64,000 bases of DNA from Marasmius tenuissimus. Taxonomy: Eukaryota; Basidiomycota; Agaricomycetes; Agaricales; Marasmiaceae. This document shows positions 1 through 11,266 of this stretch, in pieces. Where the stretch lies: NCBI GenBank assembly GCA_029532415.1, contig JAQOTA010000061.1, positions 248,001-312,000 of the forward strand, written 5' to 3'. Made by a program: the position numbers and the translations under genes. How positions within the stretch are numbered: position 1 is the stretch's first letter; each line of letters opens with the position of its first letter. The notes under the pieces were generated by a model, which saw nothing but the letters and a program-made list of their open reading frames with translations, had not been told where the DNA came from and searched no databases.

Positions 1-274
1 AACATTGCTATACTACTACTCACCAGAGAGGAGTTGAGAGAGATAGAGGCGAGACGTAGAAGCTCAAGCACACTGTAGATTCAAGTAGAGAACTACGAGC
101 TTATATACATGTAGATACTATAGTGAATACCATATAAGGATAGCAATAAAATTGTACATATGATCATAAGTAGAAATGATAAATGGAACAATAGTCCCGC
201 ATAATATGATGGCGGGAAGTATGAACCGGGACTTTGGATATACCGGGATCTAATTATAGTCCACGGATTCAACA
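1..274 (-). repeat. LTR-A (copia type), partial, cut by the window start
   Basis: Minus-strand copy of a roughly 321-bp LTR that starts TGTTGAATCC and ends CTCATCA. Full copies lie at 2196-2516, 15093-15413, 23927-24248, 32782-33102 and 60865-61185. The last part of the LTR falls outside the window. It interrupts the gypsy gag reading frame at 275. The family is copia type because the 32782 copy directly follows a copia RNase H region and a polypurine tract. Confidence 0.9.
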
Positions 275-792
275 TCGAAAGGAAAGTCATCAATTATCCC
301 CTCATTGGCCTTGTTTTTCCCCTTAGCTGTTTTCGGAGGAGGTTTGTTATGAGCCTTGTCAAGTGCTAGTGCTAGTTTTGCAGGATCAAGCACCCCTTGA
401 GGATCTTCAATAGTAGCCGGAGAGGAAACTTGACGGGATGCGGGTTTCGGAGGTGGAGGAGGATGACTAGGAGTTTCGGGTACCTTGTCCCCTACATAGA
501 CGGTTCTGCCGTCCTCAAGTGTCCTGTATTTCGAAGCCATTGTAGTAGGACATCAGAGCTTGCTAGGCGGAAGTGGTGCTATGGTATTGAGTGTGCCGAT
601 ACGTGGAGTTGATTGTACGTCGATTTGATATTCAGAAGCACGGACGCTGCTGCCGAAAACCGCTTGTCGTTCTTTACGTCGACTGTAACGGTTGGTTGAG
701 ATGGATTCGGAAGCGGAGATACTTCCTACGAATTGGTTGGGTGGATCTTCGTCGAAGTGTCCAGGGAATTCAGAATTGACTTGTCTGGACAT
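275..792 (-). pseudogene. 5' part of a gypsy-type gag gene, broken by a TGA stop and an LTR
   Basis: One reading frame runs from an ATG at 792 downward, with a single in-frame TGA at 553-555. It is then cut by LTR-A at 274, so only about 170 codons survive and the last few of the downstream open frame are LTR sequence. The second half has a proline run and a Lys/Ala/Asn-rich stretch. Position is the main evidence: it begins 37 bp after the LTR and PBS of the gypsy-D element, where gag is expected. No recognisable domain is visible. The stop could be decay or a recoding site; decay is simpler because the element is also truncated. Confidence 0.6.
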
Positions 793-817
793 TCAGTAAT
801 TTCAACTCAAGGTTCGA

Positions 818-829
818 GAATTAAAATAC
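818..829 (-). other. Candidate primer binding site, self-primer type
   Basis: The 12 bases directly adjoining the LTR read GTATTTTAATTC on the minus strand. They do not match the 3' end of a usual tRNA primer. Ten of them (ATTTTAATTC) are complementary to GAATTAAAAT inside the same LTR (1094-1103), about 30 bp downstream of its TATA-like box. Tf1/sushi-group gypsy elements prime from the folded 5' end of their own RNA, and this arrangement fits that. Inference only. Confidence 0.5.
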
Positions 830-1541
830 TGTTAGGATTGTGCGGATATGACAGCCTGGACGGAAGTCCGAGTGGAAGAGACGGAAGCCGACGTGCTGGA
901 ATGGACTAGTCGGAGTTAGAGAGATTCCGAAGACCAGAAGGTCGAACGGATGGCTGGACAATAGTCGAAGGTTTCGCCAACGACACCGTTGAGTTGAGTT
1001 GTCCTTGACCGGAAGGAAAGGAAGATAAAGATGAAGAGGAGATAGAGATAAAGAGACGGAATGAGACGAATGAGATAAACGGAAACCAAGTTGATTTTAA
1101 TTCTGAGGAATACAAGTCGTGAAGTATCTAGCTTATATATGTATCGATCTCCGAGACCTCCGAAGGGGTTCCGGCGATCGTAGTACCGAAGGTGAGTGAG
1201 GAGCGGGAGAGAATGTATGTACAGTACAGAATCCGAGACGGAGGATGAAGTCCCGGAGTCGGAGATGAATCGGAAATGAAGTGTCAGAATGGAATGTACG
1301 GGATGAGTCATAATAGAATGGAAAGCAGAATGTCGGAATGTAGAGTAAACATACTACTCGGAAATGAACAGTGTATATGGATTTCCAATCCGTAAGTACC
1401 GGGGACACGACATCAGAATCCAAAGTCATGTTCCGGAAAGGATCGTGAAGGAAGAGAAACATAAAGTAGATTCCGAGTATTGGAATCTCCAGAAGGTGGA
1501 TAGAAGCCTTTGGAAACCCCGGAACCGGCATGGATGTAACA
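830..1541 (-). repeat. Gypsy-D 5' LTR (712 bp)
   Basis: Minus-strand LTR beginning TGTTACATCC (at 1541) and ending CCTAACA (at 830), with a TATATAAG promoter box near 1130-1140. The solo LTR at 17738-18493 has the same ends, the same box, and the shared stretches GGCGAAACCTTC / GGTGAAACCTTC and CGCACAATCCTAACA. Gag follows at 792. The outer flank begins AATTG at 1542, the expected target duplication; its partner is outside the window. Confidence 0.85.
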
Positions 1542-2190
1542 AATTGGCAGAGTACCTTTCGACTACCATATATGGGTTTGTGAAGGTTGATCGGGCTATC
1601 TTATGATTGAAAATACACATGGCATAGATTTCCATGGCCACCTGCTTCACGTTGCGTCCTGAGCCAGCCAAACCCCACAGAGAGCTTCAAGACACATCTT
1701 GAGAGGACCCTAGTGAGTACTAGACAGGTCTGTGGGCTTTTAATTCCAAGAGTAAGTAGAAATTTTGCCATTCTTGCTGGTATTGAAGCCAGTAAGACGC
1801 GCTTCTCATGTGGTAGCCGAAAATCTGCACCGCCAAGAACGTGAGTCCTCTCATCCTTGCAGCTCATGCCTCCCGACCTTGCTCCAGTTCATTTTAATCG
1901 AGTTTTTGACTTCTCAAGGTCGGCGGAAGGACGTGTGGAAGGGATGGGGGCTGGGTGCAAAACCTGGGGAGAGAATTGCCAGCTCTCTTGCTGATCAAAA
2001 TCTCACCTCGATCACTTTGCCCAATTCCCTATATGGTGGTCGAAAAGTACTCTGCCAATTCAAACTCAGATCTCCAGGCCCCTCACAACGACTTCTCTTG
2101 TGAGGGGTCGGTTACAGGCCTACCGGACAACCACAAATTGTAACCTTGTTTGTGCTAAGAGAGACACGAGAGCCAGCATAGGAAATACAA
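1542..2190. repeat. Fold-back repeat region and dispersed repeat
   Basis: 1542-1576 and 2021-2060 are inverted copies of each other around GGCAGAGTAC..TTTCGAC. 2064-2190 recurs inverted at 59451-59575 and contains a short hairpin (CCCCTCACAA ... TTGTGAGGGG). No supported gene. Confidence 0.6.
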
Positions 2191-2195
2191 GATGC

Positions 2196-2516
2196 TGTTG
2201 AATCCGTAGACTAAAATGAGATCCCGGTATATCCAAAGTCCTGGTTCATACTTCCCACCATTGTATTATGTGGGACAATGCATTTGCTATTGTCCTATTC
2301 TTCATTGTTCATTATGCTCATATGTACAATTTCTATTGTCGTCCTTATATGGTAACTCTATTGTATTCTCATGTATATAAGCTCGTAGTTCTCTACCTGA
2401 ATCTACAGTGTGCTTGAGCTTCTACGTCTTGCCTCTACCTCTCTAAACTCCTCTCTGGTAAGTAGTAGTGTAGCCATGTTGTAGTCCTCTGCGCTAGGCG
2501 TCATGCCAGCTCATCA
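2196..2516 (+). repeat. LTR-A copy
   Basis: Full LTR-A, TGTTGAATCC to CTCATCA. The flanks are GATGC on the left and TTCTT on the right, so there is no target duplication. The left flank continues in an unbroken copy at 59451-59575 but the right flank does not match it, which suggests rearrangement after insertion. Confidence 0.85.
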
Positions 2517-4649
2517 TTCTTTGTTCAGTTGCAGGGGAAAAGAAACAACTGTCTTCGCAGTATGTTGAGGAGAGTGAGTGAGACTATAGCAGGGGAATTT
2601 TGAAAAGCACTACAAAGGTCCATGTATCGACTCCCCTCCCTGGTTTCATCCCACTTACTGGACCACCTCATTCACGCCAGGTACGTGTTCCCATTCCGTT
2701 CAATTCCCAGATTTAAGGCTTGAGGCACTCGGTGAGTGGCTTGAACCCTCTCCCGTGTATACATTTAACAGGTTGGTTCAGTAGGTCAGTCAACATACGT
2801 ATGATTGCAGTGGGGCTCAACTGTTGTAGTTCAAAGGTATAGTTTGATTTTGTAGTTTAATTACAAGTTTAGATATACCGAAGCTGTGTATTTACAGTAG
2901 TCCTGACCACATAGAGGCCAGGGAGTAGTATGTATAATTGAGCTTGTTTGACAAAAAGTTGGCCATACCGAGTTATTTTGATTATAACTTGTCCCACTTT
3001 TCAAACGGTTGTGATTGGGAAGATTCTGGAGGTCTTGTGCATCACCATCCACGGATGTGTTGGTTCTCTCATCATGCCAACATTCCCACATCCACACGAG
3101 CACCCCCACCCTTTTCAGTTCTTCTGAATAGCGCCAAAACGAAGGATCCCCACACACAAGTCCGATTCACTTTGACATCCGCGCTCCCTGATGATCATAA
3201 TTGGGCTCATGTCTTCCCTCTCGGTGGCAGCTTCGCTCATGGCCTACCACTGGTGTCAATCGAAAAGTCGCTCGTTGGTTGACAATGGGGTATGGATGAG
3301 GAGGTCGAGGGTGTTATGGGTTGGTTCGGTCGCCTGGGAAGATTCTGGACTTTCTCATTTCTGTCATCTATCAGGGTCCTTCCGTACAGAGAAAGATTGA
3401 ACGGCCCTCGCCTCTTGTCTCACTCTCTTCATCGAGAATACCAGAGCCGCGCACGGCTCGCCTCCCTACCCATTCAACACCGAGCTAATAGTAGTGCGTA
3501 CTGGTAGTTTTGAGGACTCCTAACACCATCACCGCTCCATCCCATCTCACCACTTTGGTCGATATCGCAACGTTTCTCCCTCCGTGGCGTGGTTGGGCGT
3601 ACTGCATGGACTTCGTTGATCTTGATTGTTGAGGGATGGGATATCGGTCACTGTTGCCGTGAATCCAGTCCTGATTTCGTCGGATTATTAGCAGTGTGGT
3701 GAAGAACGGGAGGATTGGGTCTCGACTGTAGTAGTCGGATGGGTTGCAATGGTGTGTTTCCGTCGCTGAGATATTGGTATGCTCCCGGTATTGACGTTTC
3801 GCTTTCTATCCTCTAGGGTTGGGGGTTGCGCGAGAAGAACCTGCACGCAAACACTGTCGAACTGTCTCCACCCTTCTTCCCTCGCCATCTTGTTGCTCTG
3901 CCTTCCGGAGTACAACGAGGATGATACGAATCAAACTGGCTCTTTCTGCAGACAGGAACTTCAAACTGCCGCTAATCTCATTAGCATTGATCATCGTACC
4001 ATCACATCCATTCGGCACTGGTCCATCCTACTTCATGATCCATTTCTCCAATCGGCGATCCGTCACAATTCCTGTGGTCGAGCGGTCGAGCCTCCTGCGC
4101 CTATTAGATCGTCAATTCCGTCTCGAATCAGACGTTTACGCCCCGTCGTTGGCTCCAATGCTTCCTATCGGGTGGTTCTCCTACCTGTGGATCAGAACCA
4201 GCGCTGGTCAACGATTACTGGTGCGAAAGGAGTGCATTTGAGGTTATCGGATGACGGATACAGTACCGCTCAGCTTCTCAGGCCGCCGTTGAAGCTGTTA
4301 TCCGTCAGCCCAACGTCTTCGAAACACGAAAATCTCCATCCCTGCTCTTTACTAGCTACCAACATCATCATTTACATCGAAAACTTTCGTTAAGGTTCTT
4401 GCTCGATCACGGAACGAGGTTTTCATCTCGTAACGATTTGGCTTTCAGTCTTGTTTGAGGGAAGACGGGCCAACAGTCAGATTGGTGTTCGTCGGTGGCG
4501 GCTTTCATCCCCGATATGTTCATTCTCCTCATCGTGGCTGTCGATGGTGTCCTCTCGGATCGTAAGGATAGGTTTCGAAGCTTACATACTAATATACGGA
4601 TGGCGGACTCTTTCGCACCTTGACCTTACCATACCACTTGAGTACATTA
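2517..4649. other. No supported gene
   Basis: Open frames occur at 3779-4393 and 3819-4241 (+), overlapping in different frames. They lack recognisable domains, a plausible exon chain or biased codon use. They could be a decayed gene; I would not annotate one. Confidence 0.5.
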
Positions 4650-5029
4650 CTGACCTATTTTATTCAATTCGTATATCACACGTCACAGGCCCCTGGGCAT
4701 ACAAAAAATTTTCGTATGGTCACCCAGTCACAAGGTGGTCATATGAATTGTCCCAGTATGTGACAAAGTTCGGAGAGGCTTAAAAAGGCAAGAAATTTAC
4801 CTTTTCCAGGATTTTTTGGCCCAAATCAGGTGTTTTTCGCAGATTTCTGCTTGCAGCAGCCACGCCCGTTGTCGTCCTCTTCACTCGTCCTCTTCTAGTG
4901 GCTGATGGCCTGAAAGTTCTATACAAATTTTCATTTTTGTCACCGGTCACTTGCACACCATACAAATTTGCACCGGCAAAATTTTTTGTCACACGGAAAA
5001 CCCCATACAAATTGAATAAAATAGGTCAG
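4650..5029. mobile_element. MITE-A copy 1 (380 bp, TA target site)
   Basis: Inverted ends CTGACCTATTTTATTCAATT, flanked by TA on both sides (4648-4649 and 5030-5031). No coding capacity. The interior carries several GTCAC/GTGAC words. Two more copies of about 365 bp are at 16505-16873 and 57464-57825. The TA duplication and short inverted ends fit a non-autonomous Tc1/mariner-like element. Confidence 0.85.
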
Positions 5030-5031
5030 TA

Positions 5032-5787
5032 CTATCAACATCTTGAACTACCTTAACGTATACAAGCTCTCAAGATCGGGTATATCATCGGGCCTGTACT
5101 ACACGTTTCTGGCTCTGACGCCGACAGGTTTCACAACCGCCACAGATTTGGCCTATATCTGATACCGAAACTGAATCCCTGGGTCAGGGCAGCAGGATTT
5201 CCCTCAATGTTATCCAATGAGGAACGGTTGACGGGAGATAGAGCATAATGCAAGGTGATATGGAGGGCGTTAACCTGACGTATATACACATCGCTCGAGT
5301 CGATAGAACGATATTCATTGTCCTTGGGTTGAGAAGAAATTCGAAAAATACTATGAGTGTTTCCCGCCTCTAGAGTCTAAAAGTCGCTCAAAGATAAGAG
5401 TTGAACCTGAGACTGAAGTAGCGGGCTAGTGACCAGCGATCAACGGAGCTAACAAGAAGGGGTCGTGTAGGGATGGGTTTGCTCCGGACGATTGACGTAT
5501 CATATGGTAATCCTAGCAGGCTGAACCCTGGCATAGAAAGTGCGGCTGTGAAGAGGTGGTGGTCTATGAGAAACAAGAGATCGTAGCATGTATAGTTTGG
5601 GATAACAGTTGGGAAAGACTCGTGGACAAAAGGAAGATGACTTTCTGTCTTGCCTGAAGGTGACTCAGCTAGTGTGATAAATCCTTCGCTAGCAATGGAA
5701 ACGCGAGTAGTAGTAAAGGTCCATATCGTGCTGACGTCCCACCAATGGCATATGAATGGGAGCATTTCATGCAGGTTCAGGTAAATA
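5032..5787. other. No supported gene
   Basis: A minus-strand open frame at 5388-5810 runs into MITE-B and has no recognisable domain. Nothing else is visible. Confidence 0.4.
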
Positions 5788-5989
5788 CTGTACCATTTCG
5801 AGTAAAACAACAGTCACGGGTCACGGACCCTGTTGTTGAACCCAAATGTCACCCAGTGTCACGCGTCCCAACCCCGTCTGCCGAAAATTTTCGGCATGTC
5901 CCAGGTCTCGAGGGGTTTTGCCGAATCCAAAATTTCGGTCAAACCGGTCACGCGTCCCACCCCATGCCAAATTACTCGAAATGGTACAG
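5788..5989. mobile_element. MITE-B (202 bp, TA target site)
   Basis: Ends are CTGTACCATTTCGAGTAA and its inverse, flanked by TA at 5786-5787 and 5990-5991. The interior has repeated GGTCAC/GTCACGCGTCCC words, shared with MITE-C at 7236-7499. Confidence 0.8.
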
Positions 5990-6301
5990 TAGGGCTCAAT
6001 GATCAAGTACCTCAGACCACAACAAGCATCGATGGCTGTTTCAAGGGGTGGCCCAACAAAAAATCTGTAAAACCAAGTCGTTTTTTCTCTAAGGATCTTT
6101 GGGCCGACCGACCGACCGGTCGTGAGAATAACATACCCAATATGGTAATGTCACATGACTAATAGTATGTTTCTTACGGTCGCCAACACTCTAAACCGTC
6201 AATGTTGGCGGACTTGTCAGTTTTTTTTGGATGCAGGCACCTCTCTCTCGTTGGAAGAGCACCGAGCCGTGTTGCTTCCCCTCCGATTCCTGTTGAGGTC
6301 G

Positions 6302-6441
6302 CACTGGGTGCAAGATAATATAATACGCGTAGCTTTATGCTAACTTTATGTTGAATTTATTCTAAAAAACGCAAAATTCAGGATAATTTCAACATAAAGT
6401 TCGAATAAAGCGACGCGTATTATGTTATTTTGCACCCAGTG
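6302..6441. mobile_element. MITE-D (140 bp, CACTG ends, TCG duplication)
   Basis: Near-palindromic element with inverted ends CACTGGGTGCAAGATAATA and CAAAATAACATA..CCCAGTG, about 36 bp of inverted repeat on each side. A 3-bp duplication TCG lies at 6299-6301 and 6442-6444. CACT(G/A) ends with a 3-bp duplication fit the CACTA (EnSpm/CMC) group, although PIF/Harbinger also makes 3-bp duplications. Confidence 0.75.
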
Positions 6442-6454
6442 TCGGTTCGACGCC

Positions 6455-6820
6455 AGCGACAGACCCAAAAAAAACCGAAATCGAAATCGAAATTCGGGGC
6501 TCAAAATCGAAAGTGATGGATAAATTTCGATACTTTCGATTTCCTCTCTCCGCTTTCGATTTCTTTCCCGACCTTCGTCCGCGGACCGCCATAATGTATA
6601 CGAGGAAATGGTCTATTGTTTGCCAAATATGGTATAGAATGCTATCTAAATACAGCAGACTGAGCGAAGCGGACGGAGACCGACAGCAATGAAATCAAAA
6701 GCGCCGACGGAAATGGAAAGTCAGAGAAAAAACTCATTGCTTTCGGTTTTTGACCTCACTTTCGATCTCGCTTTCGATTTTCGATTTCGGATTTCGATTT
6801 CGATTTTTGTTGTCGCTCGT
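6455..6820. repeat. Inverted repeat rich in TTTCGA units
   Basis: Both ends carry runs of AATCGA / TCGATT flanked by GCGACA on the left (about 6455) and TGTCGC on the right (about 6810), so the block could fold on itself. The middle is unrelated. Probably another fold-back element; no clear target duplication found. Confidence 0.45.
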
Positions 6821-7235
6821 GTCAAAGCTCTCGCTCAAAGAAATCAAACCTCTTGAGTGGACCCATCCAACACAATTGCAGTCTGCCTTGTGTCCAATGA
6901 GCCCCTATCAAAGTCATTTGGCATTGAAAACCCAACCAGAGTGAGGTAAGAGCCTACCATACTTCCACGAAGCTTCCGAATACTCCTCCGCCCACCAGAA
7001 GAAAATCATTAATTTGTTTTCTTAAGGGCTTCCCCGACCGACTGACCGACCGACCTGGTTGGCACGGAATACCGGTCCAGCCACCCCTTGGGCTGTTTAT
7101 TGAGGCATGTAGCCGTTGATCGATGATCACCAACCCTTCCGATGGATGTCTGATGGCAACACGTACAAACTCGAGTGTCTTCATGTCCATCAACGGTTCC
7201 CAAATCGTCACGATCTTGATTCTGATTCTCTGCTA

Positions 7236-7499
7236 CTATACCATTTCGAGTTGTTCGTCAGGTCATGCATCACAGGGGGACCCACTTTTGCTGAAATGTC
7301 GCACCCTGTCACGCGTCCCAGGCTCGAGTGTCTAAACGTTTCGGGGGTTCAAGTCACAATTTGGTCCAAAATTGCTCCGAAAAGGATAAGATTGACGAAA
7401 ATCTTCGGTCGGTCACACCGGACCGACCTCTGTCGAAACCAAAAAGTGAAATTTTTGGTCACAGGTCACACCCCCTGACGAACAACTCGAAAGTTTAAT
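7236..7499. mobile_element. MITE-C, relative of MITE-B
   Basis: The left end CTATACCATTTCGAG is close to that of MITE-B. An inner inverted pair, TTGTTCGTCAGG and CCTGACGAACAA, closes the element. The right end is diverged. Flanked by TA. The interior has GTCAC words and GTCACGCGTCCCA in common with MITE-B. Confidence 0.65.
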
Positions 7500-8026
7500 T
7501 ATCCCGGCTGACACAAGGCTAACATTCATTGGTGATCCACTCGCCGAATGTCGCTGATAATCAGATGAGCTATATTCTGAAGCTCGAAGTGTAATCTCGG
7601 ATTCAGATAGATAACAGGAGTGACACTTTCCATGCATGCCCTATTGGAAATCTCCCGAATAGAGGACTGAGATGTCAGATCACATACCAACATTGCTCTC
7701 GAGTCCATTCTCATCGGACATACAGAGTTTGATCTCAGTGATGTATGAAGTTGTTGCTGTCCCAAGTCCTCTTGGCATGGTCCAAAGCAAAGCCCCTCAA
7801 ATTGACAGATTGGTTGAGAATCATGGAGCATCTACCCATATGACCCTCTGGTACGCATGGACTGCACAGCGCCGGGACATTTTTGAACAGATCCAAGAGC
7901 ATTTATGCCTGTAACCTCCCAGTAGCAGACTAATAGCTCACACTCCCTCCTCCGGCAGATCACCCGTACCTACGATTGATTAGCGTCCCTGCTTTCAGAT
8001 CGAAAAAGCAAACCCTCCGATACAAA
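7500..8026. other. Upstream region of the membrane protein gene, no gene seen
   Basis: Open frames in both directions here have no domain or splice support. Confidence 0.4.
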
Positions 8027-9466
8027 ATGCCTGGAAGTATAGGCCTCATGGTACGTTAAAAGTTATTTCAGGCTCCCAGACAGCTTTGACAGCTTTTGGA
8101 TGTAGGTTAGGTCTATACTATATGGTATGTGATATCTCTCACCATGTTCTTCTGCTGAACATTCTTTAGGAGCTTACATGATCCTTTATGGGCTATGCAT
8201 GTATATTCTTTTTACCCAGAAACGAGGTCGCTATTGGGTTCATTCCATCCTCATCACTGCCATATATGTCGCAGCAACCATTCATTTCGCCCTCACATAT
8301 GCCATTCACTCGATTGAGGTTTTTTCGAGCGATATGTTGCTTCGGATCGACCAGATGGAGCTCACGATATCGGTACTCACAATCATTGCAAAGTGAGTGC
8401 ACCCAGTTCAGGACAACACCGGCTTCAAACTAAATCTTGGCTTCACTTGAATGGACAGTTGCATGACGGACATTCTACTGGTGGGCATCCCATCATGATA
8501 CATCACATACTGTCTTTCATTGACATTGAATTAGCTGTGGCGTTGCTACCTCGTATGGGACCGCAAACTCAAAGTGGTGATTGTACCCTTGCTCTTTTGC
8601 CTTGGATCCAATGGTTGGTACCATGTCTTTTGGTGAACCAGAGGACAGTTTGGGCTAGAATTTGATGCGTCCTGTTGTTTATTCAGCATTCGGTTTTGTT
8701 CAGGCTGTATTTTTCAGCAGTCCTCAGTCCTTGAACCCCCAATTCATGGGCCCTCAAAGTCTCACGTTTACATTTGCCATTTTTGGTGTTTGCGCTGTCA
8801 CTAGTAACCTTCTCTTGACCGCTTTGCTCGGTAAGCATTCCAAATATCCTGTCCCCTTTATCTTGAGCTAACTGAATTCGATGCTGTAGCCGGGCGTATC
8901 TGTTTTATTGTTAACAGGGTTACGCGATACTTACCACCTTCGTCGCGCAAGATGTACAAGACTATCATCTCCGCAACGTACGTTCAGACCCCGCATAGCT
9001 TGAGATTAAATTTCTTAAACTTCCGTCAAGTTTGGAATCAGGGCTTCTGTACCCCATGGTCATGCTCATATATGCGCTCTTTGACATTTTCTGGTGGCGA
9101 CAGCCTAGCTCTGCTGTTGATTGGAGCTTGCTCGCAGGGATATCCATAATCATCTTTAACTCGTTGATCAACGTAATGGTTCGTGCTACTTCCTCACCAC
9201 CAGTAAACATCCAGAGGCCCACACTCACCAACTCATAGGGAATTGCTTCGGTCTTGATCATAGTCCGTATATCCCTTGGAATTGCTATCAACGATGAAAA
9301 GACATTCAAAGAAACCATCCTGCGTAATCAGGGCCCCTCCCTGAATGGGCCCGGAGCTCAAACCGTCATTGACATACGCCGAGAACCTTGTGGCTGTGAG
9401 CAATCCCGTCGGGAAACTGGGGGATCGGACTTGGAGTTACAGGATGAAGAGAGGAAGGGATTGTGA
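8027..9466 (+). CDS. Seven-helix membrane protein (DUF6533/6534-like)
   Basis: Nine exons assembled from splice sites: 8027-8050, 8106-8124, 8170-8392, 8459-8480, 8535-8613, 8687-8830, 8890-8977, 9031-9178, 9239-9466. They sum to 975 nt, a 324-residue protein with an unbroken frame. The start ATG has an A-rich context (ACAAAATG). Seven hydrophobic segments are visible, including LCMYILF, ILITAIYV, NCMTDILLLWRCYLVW, VVIVPLLF, FAIFGVCAVTSNLLLTALL, LLYPMVMLIYALF and SVLIIVRISLGIAIND, followed by a polar C-terminal tail of about 60 residues. The order, the RCYLVW motif after helix 3 and the VRIxLGIAI end match a large family of basidiomycete plasma-membrane-like proteins of unknown function. A paralogue with the same exon boundaries lies at 13068-14930 and supports the model, including the 19-nt exon. 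Every junction is predicted. Confidence 0.85.
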
Positions 9467-9889
9467 GATCGAACGACGGATATGGCTTATTCAAATAGCT
9501 TGATCATCTGTGCAGTAACATCATTGTGAGTTTGCGGTAGGAAAACAACAGTGTATATCTAACCAGAATATATGTTTGGCATCTGTCTATAGTTTCCAGC
9601 TCTGTGCTCCGGTATATGATCTGTCATAGCTCCCTGCGCCTTGAATTCTCTTGGGTGGTTGCTGCCTCGCTTCCTTCAGTAGATTCGGTGAGGGAAAATG
9701 GTGGCAAAATGCAGTGTACGGAGAATACCCATAAGTCATGCGGTAGGTCAAATCAGTATTAATTCGTACGAAACCTAGTCCCCCACCGCTTACTTTCTCA
9801 CGGCACGGTAAATACAAAGATCAAGGGCAACGCCTCTCAAAACGTCGATTTATTGAGGGAAACGCCACGTATATGATAAGTTGTCGGAT
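9467..9889. other. Downstream region, no gene seen
   Basis: Probably 3' UTR and spacer. No repeat or coding signal recognised. Confidence 0.4.
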
Positions 9890-9947
9890 GCGCCCGTCAA
9901 AGTGTCTGCCTGACGAGATGGAACCGCATCTTATTGCGATCACACCT

Positions 9948-10329
9948 CTAGCTCGTCGTGTTCAGGAGTTTGGAGATCTGGGTGGCGTCCCCACAGCGAC
10001 CAATAGGATGAGGATTTCCGATCTCTCCGGTGGTTGATGTGCAATCCTCCCGGTCTGTTCTTGTTTGTGCATTTGTCATATGTACAGGACAGCTCTGAGT
10101 AGATGCAAAGCCTCGTCTCTCACAATTAGTAATTGGGTGTCTGTACCGGGCCTGAAGGCCCCTGGACCACGCACATTCCATGGTTTTGGCGGGCTTCGAT
10201 AACAGGAGAAGCGGTTACGGTCGTTACTACTGGGGGAAAGGCATCAGGAAAGGTTGGCGTCCCCACAGCAACTGATAGGTTGAGGATTTCCCGAGTCCCG
10301 AGATGGCTTGGTACACCTTTTCTACGCAC
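9948..10329 (-). pseudogene. Small secreted protein relic, copy 1 (5' exon lost)
   Basis: The frame around 10126-10240 encodes VVTTVTASP, then QNHGMCVV and PSGPVQ, closely matching exon 2 of the copy at 23876-24426. The signal-peptide exon and promoter present in that copy (about 24310-24630) are absent here: the sequence jumps from the exon 2 acceptor region to the upstream shared block near 10240. Codons upstream of VVTT in the open frame are therefore not part of the original protein. The homologous block continues to about 9890 on one side and 10660 on the other. This copy preserves the empty target site (ATTCC near 10174) of the LTR-A insertion seen at 23927-24248. Confidence 0.6.
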
Positions 10330-11100
10330 AGTACACGCAGCTCAATGTGCCAGTAAATGCGTGCACATCGTCCCACCCAGAAAGAACTATCTCGTCTCAT
10401 CTCGGGGCTCACGCAGGGCCCTCCGGGATAACAACCGAAGCAAATTTACGCCGAAGTGACTGTAACGAGTCTTGAACTTGTACTGAGTGGAAATTCAAAT
10501 GAATGAACCCAAACACAATCTCGGGTTTCACGGGGGGATGCTTACCGAGAAACAATCCTGGGAGGTTGAGAATTCAGAATGTAGAGCACTAATCAACCAC
10601 CTCGAAGGCGTGTGAGAGTGAGATTTCCATTGCTTAAGGACCACATGGTGGTGAGAGAGACGAATGAATACAGCATGACAGGTTCTAGTCGCGAGATAGA
10701 ACTACCCAGGACTACCCCTTACTCTAAGTTGCTTTACAGATATTCGACCCGACTTGAAAGACCCAAACTACAGAATATGCGTGCCAAAAACTGATCCCTC
10801 TTGCCAAACATACAACGCGTGTATGATGTCTGAGAAGGTCAGAAGGGTCTCTCGCTCTGAAAGGGAAGCTTACTCAGTCAAGGCAGCTGGCCATCAAATT
10901 GAAAACTCAGTTGTATCATGCGTCTCGGTACTGAATACGAGAGGATGTCTAGTTAACATAGCGTCGGATTTGAGGGTAGTCAGTATTTTGCCACTCTAAA
11001 GAATCACGAGGGTCCACGTTCCAGTTGTTGTGCCGTCGTTAAGGTTTGTGGGAGCGGTTTCTTGTTCTCGACAAGGTACTTACTAGAGTCGTGGGAATCA
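10240..11100. repeat. Dispersed low-copy segment, copies at 24.6 and 49.3 kb
   Basis: 10250-10660 aligns with 24630-25015 (shared words AGAAAGAACTATCT, AATGAGTGAACCCAAAC, GCGGGTTTCACGGGGG with a few changes). 10640-11100 aligns with 49319-49800 (AATACAGCA, TTACAGATATTC, CTGATCCCTCTTGCCAAA, GGACAAGGGT). No coding model supported. Confidence 0.65.
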
Positions 11101-11266
11101 CATGTGCGAGGACAAGGGTCTCGAATGTTGGAAATTAAGTGATGGTGCTTCAGCCCTTGCAAGCAGCAATTTGAATTTGATAGATACTTCTTGATATCGT
11201 CGAGCACAGATGGATAGAAATGCAATGTGGTTGCAAGGGAAAGGCACCTGATACACGTGAAATTCT

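Noticed and set aside
1364..1867. Genes inside and beside the gypsy-D LTR
   Set aside because: The frames lie in LTR sequence or the fold-back repeat and share no homology with known proteins.
3779..4393. A 204-codon gene
   Set aside because: It overlaps a 140-codon frame on the same strand, has no domain, no splice logic and unbiased composition; probably chance open frames in a GC-moderate stretch.
6100..7060. Large element bounded by CCGACCGACCGACC runs at 6105 and 7035
   Set aside because: Similarity outside the tetranucleotide run is too weak to call terminal repeats.
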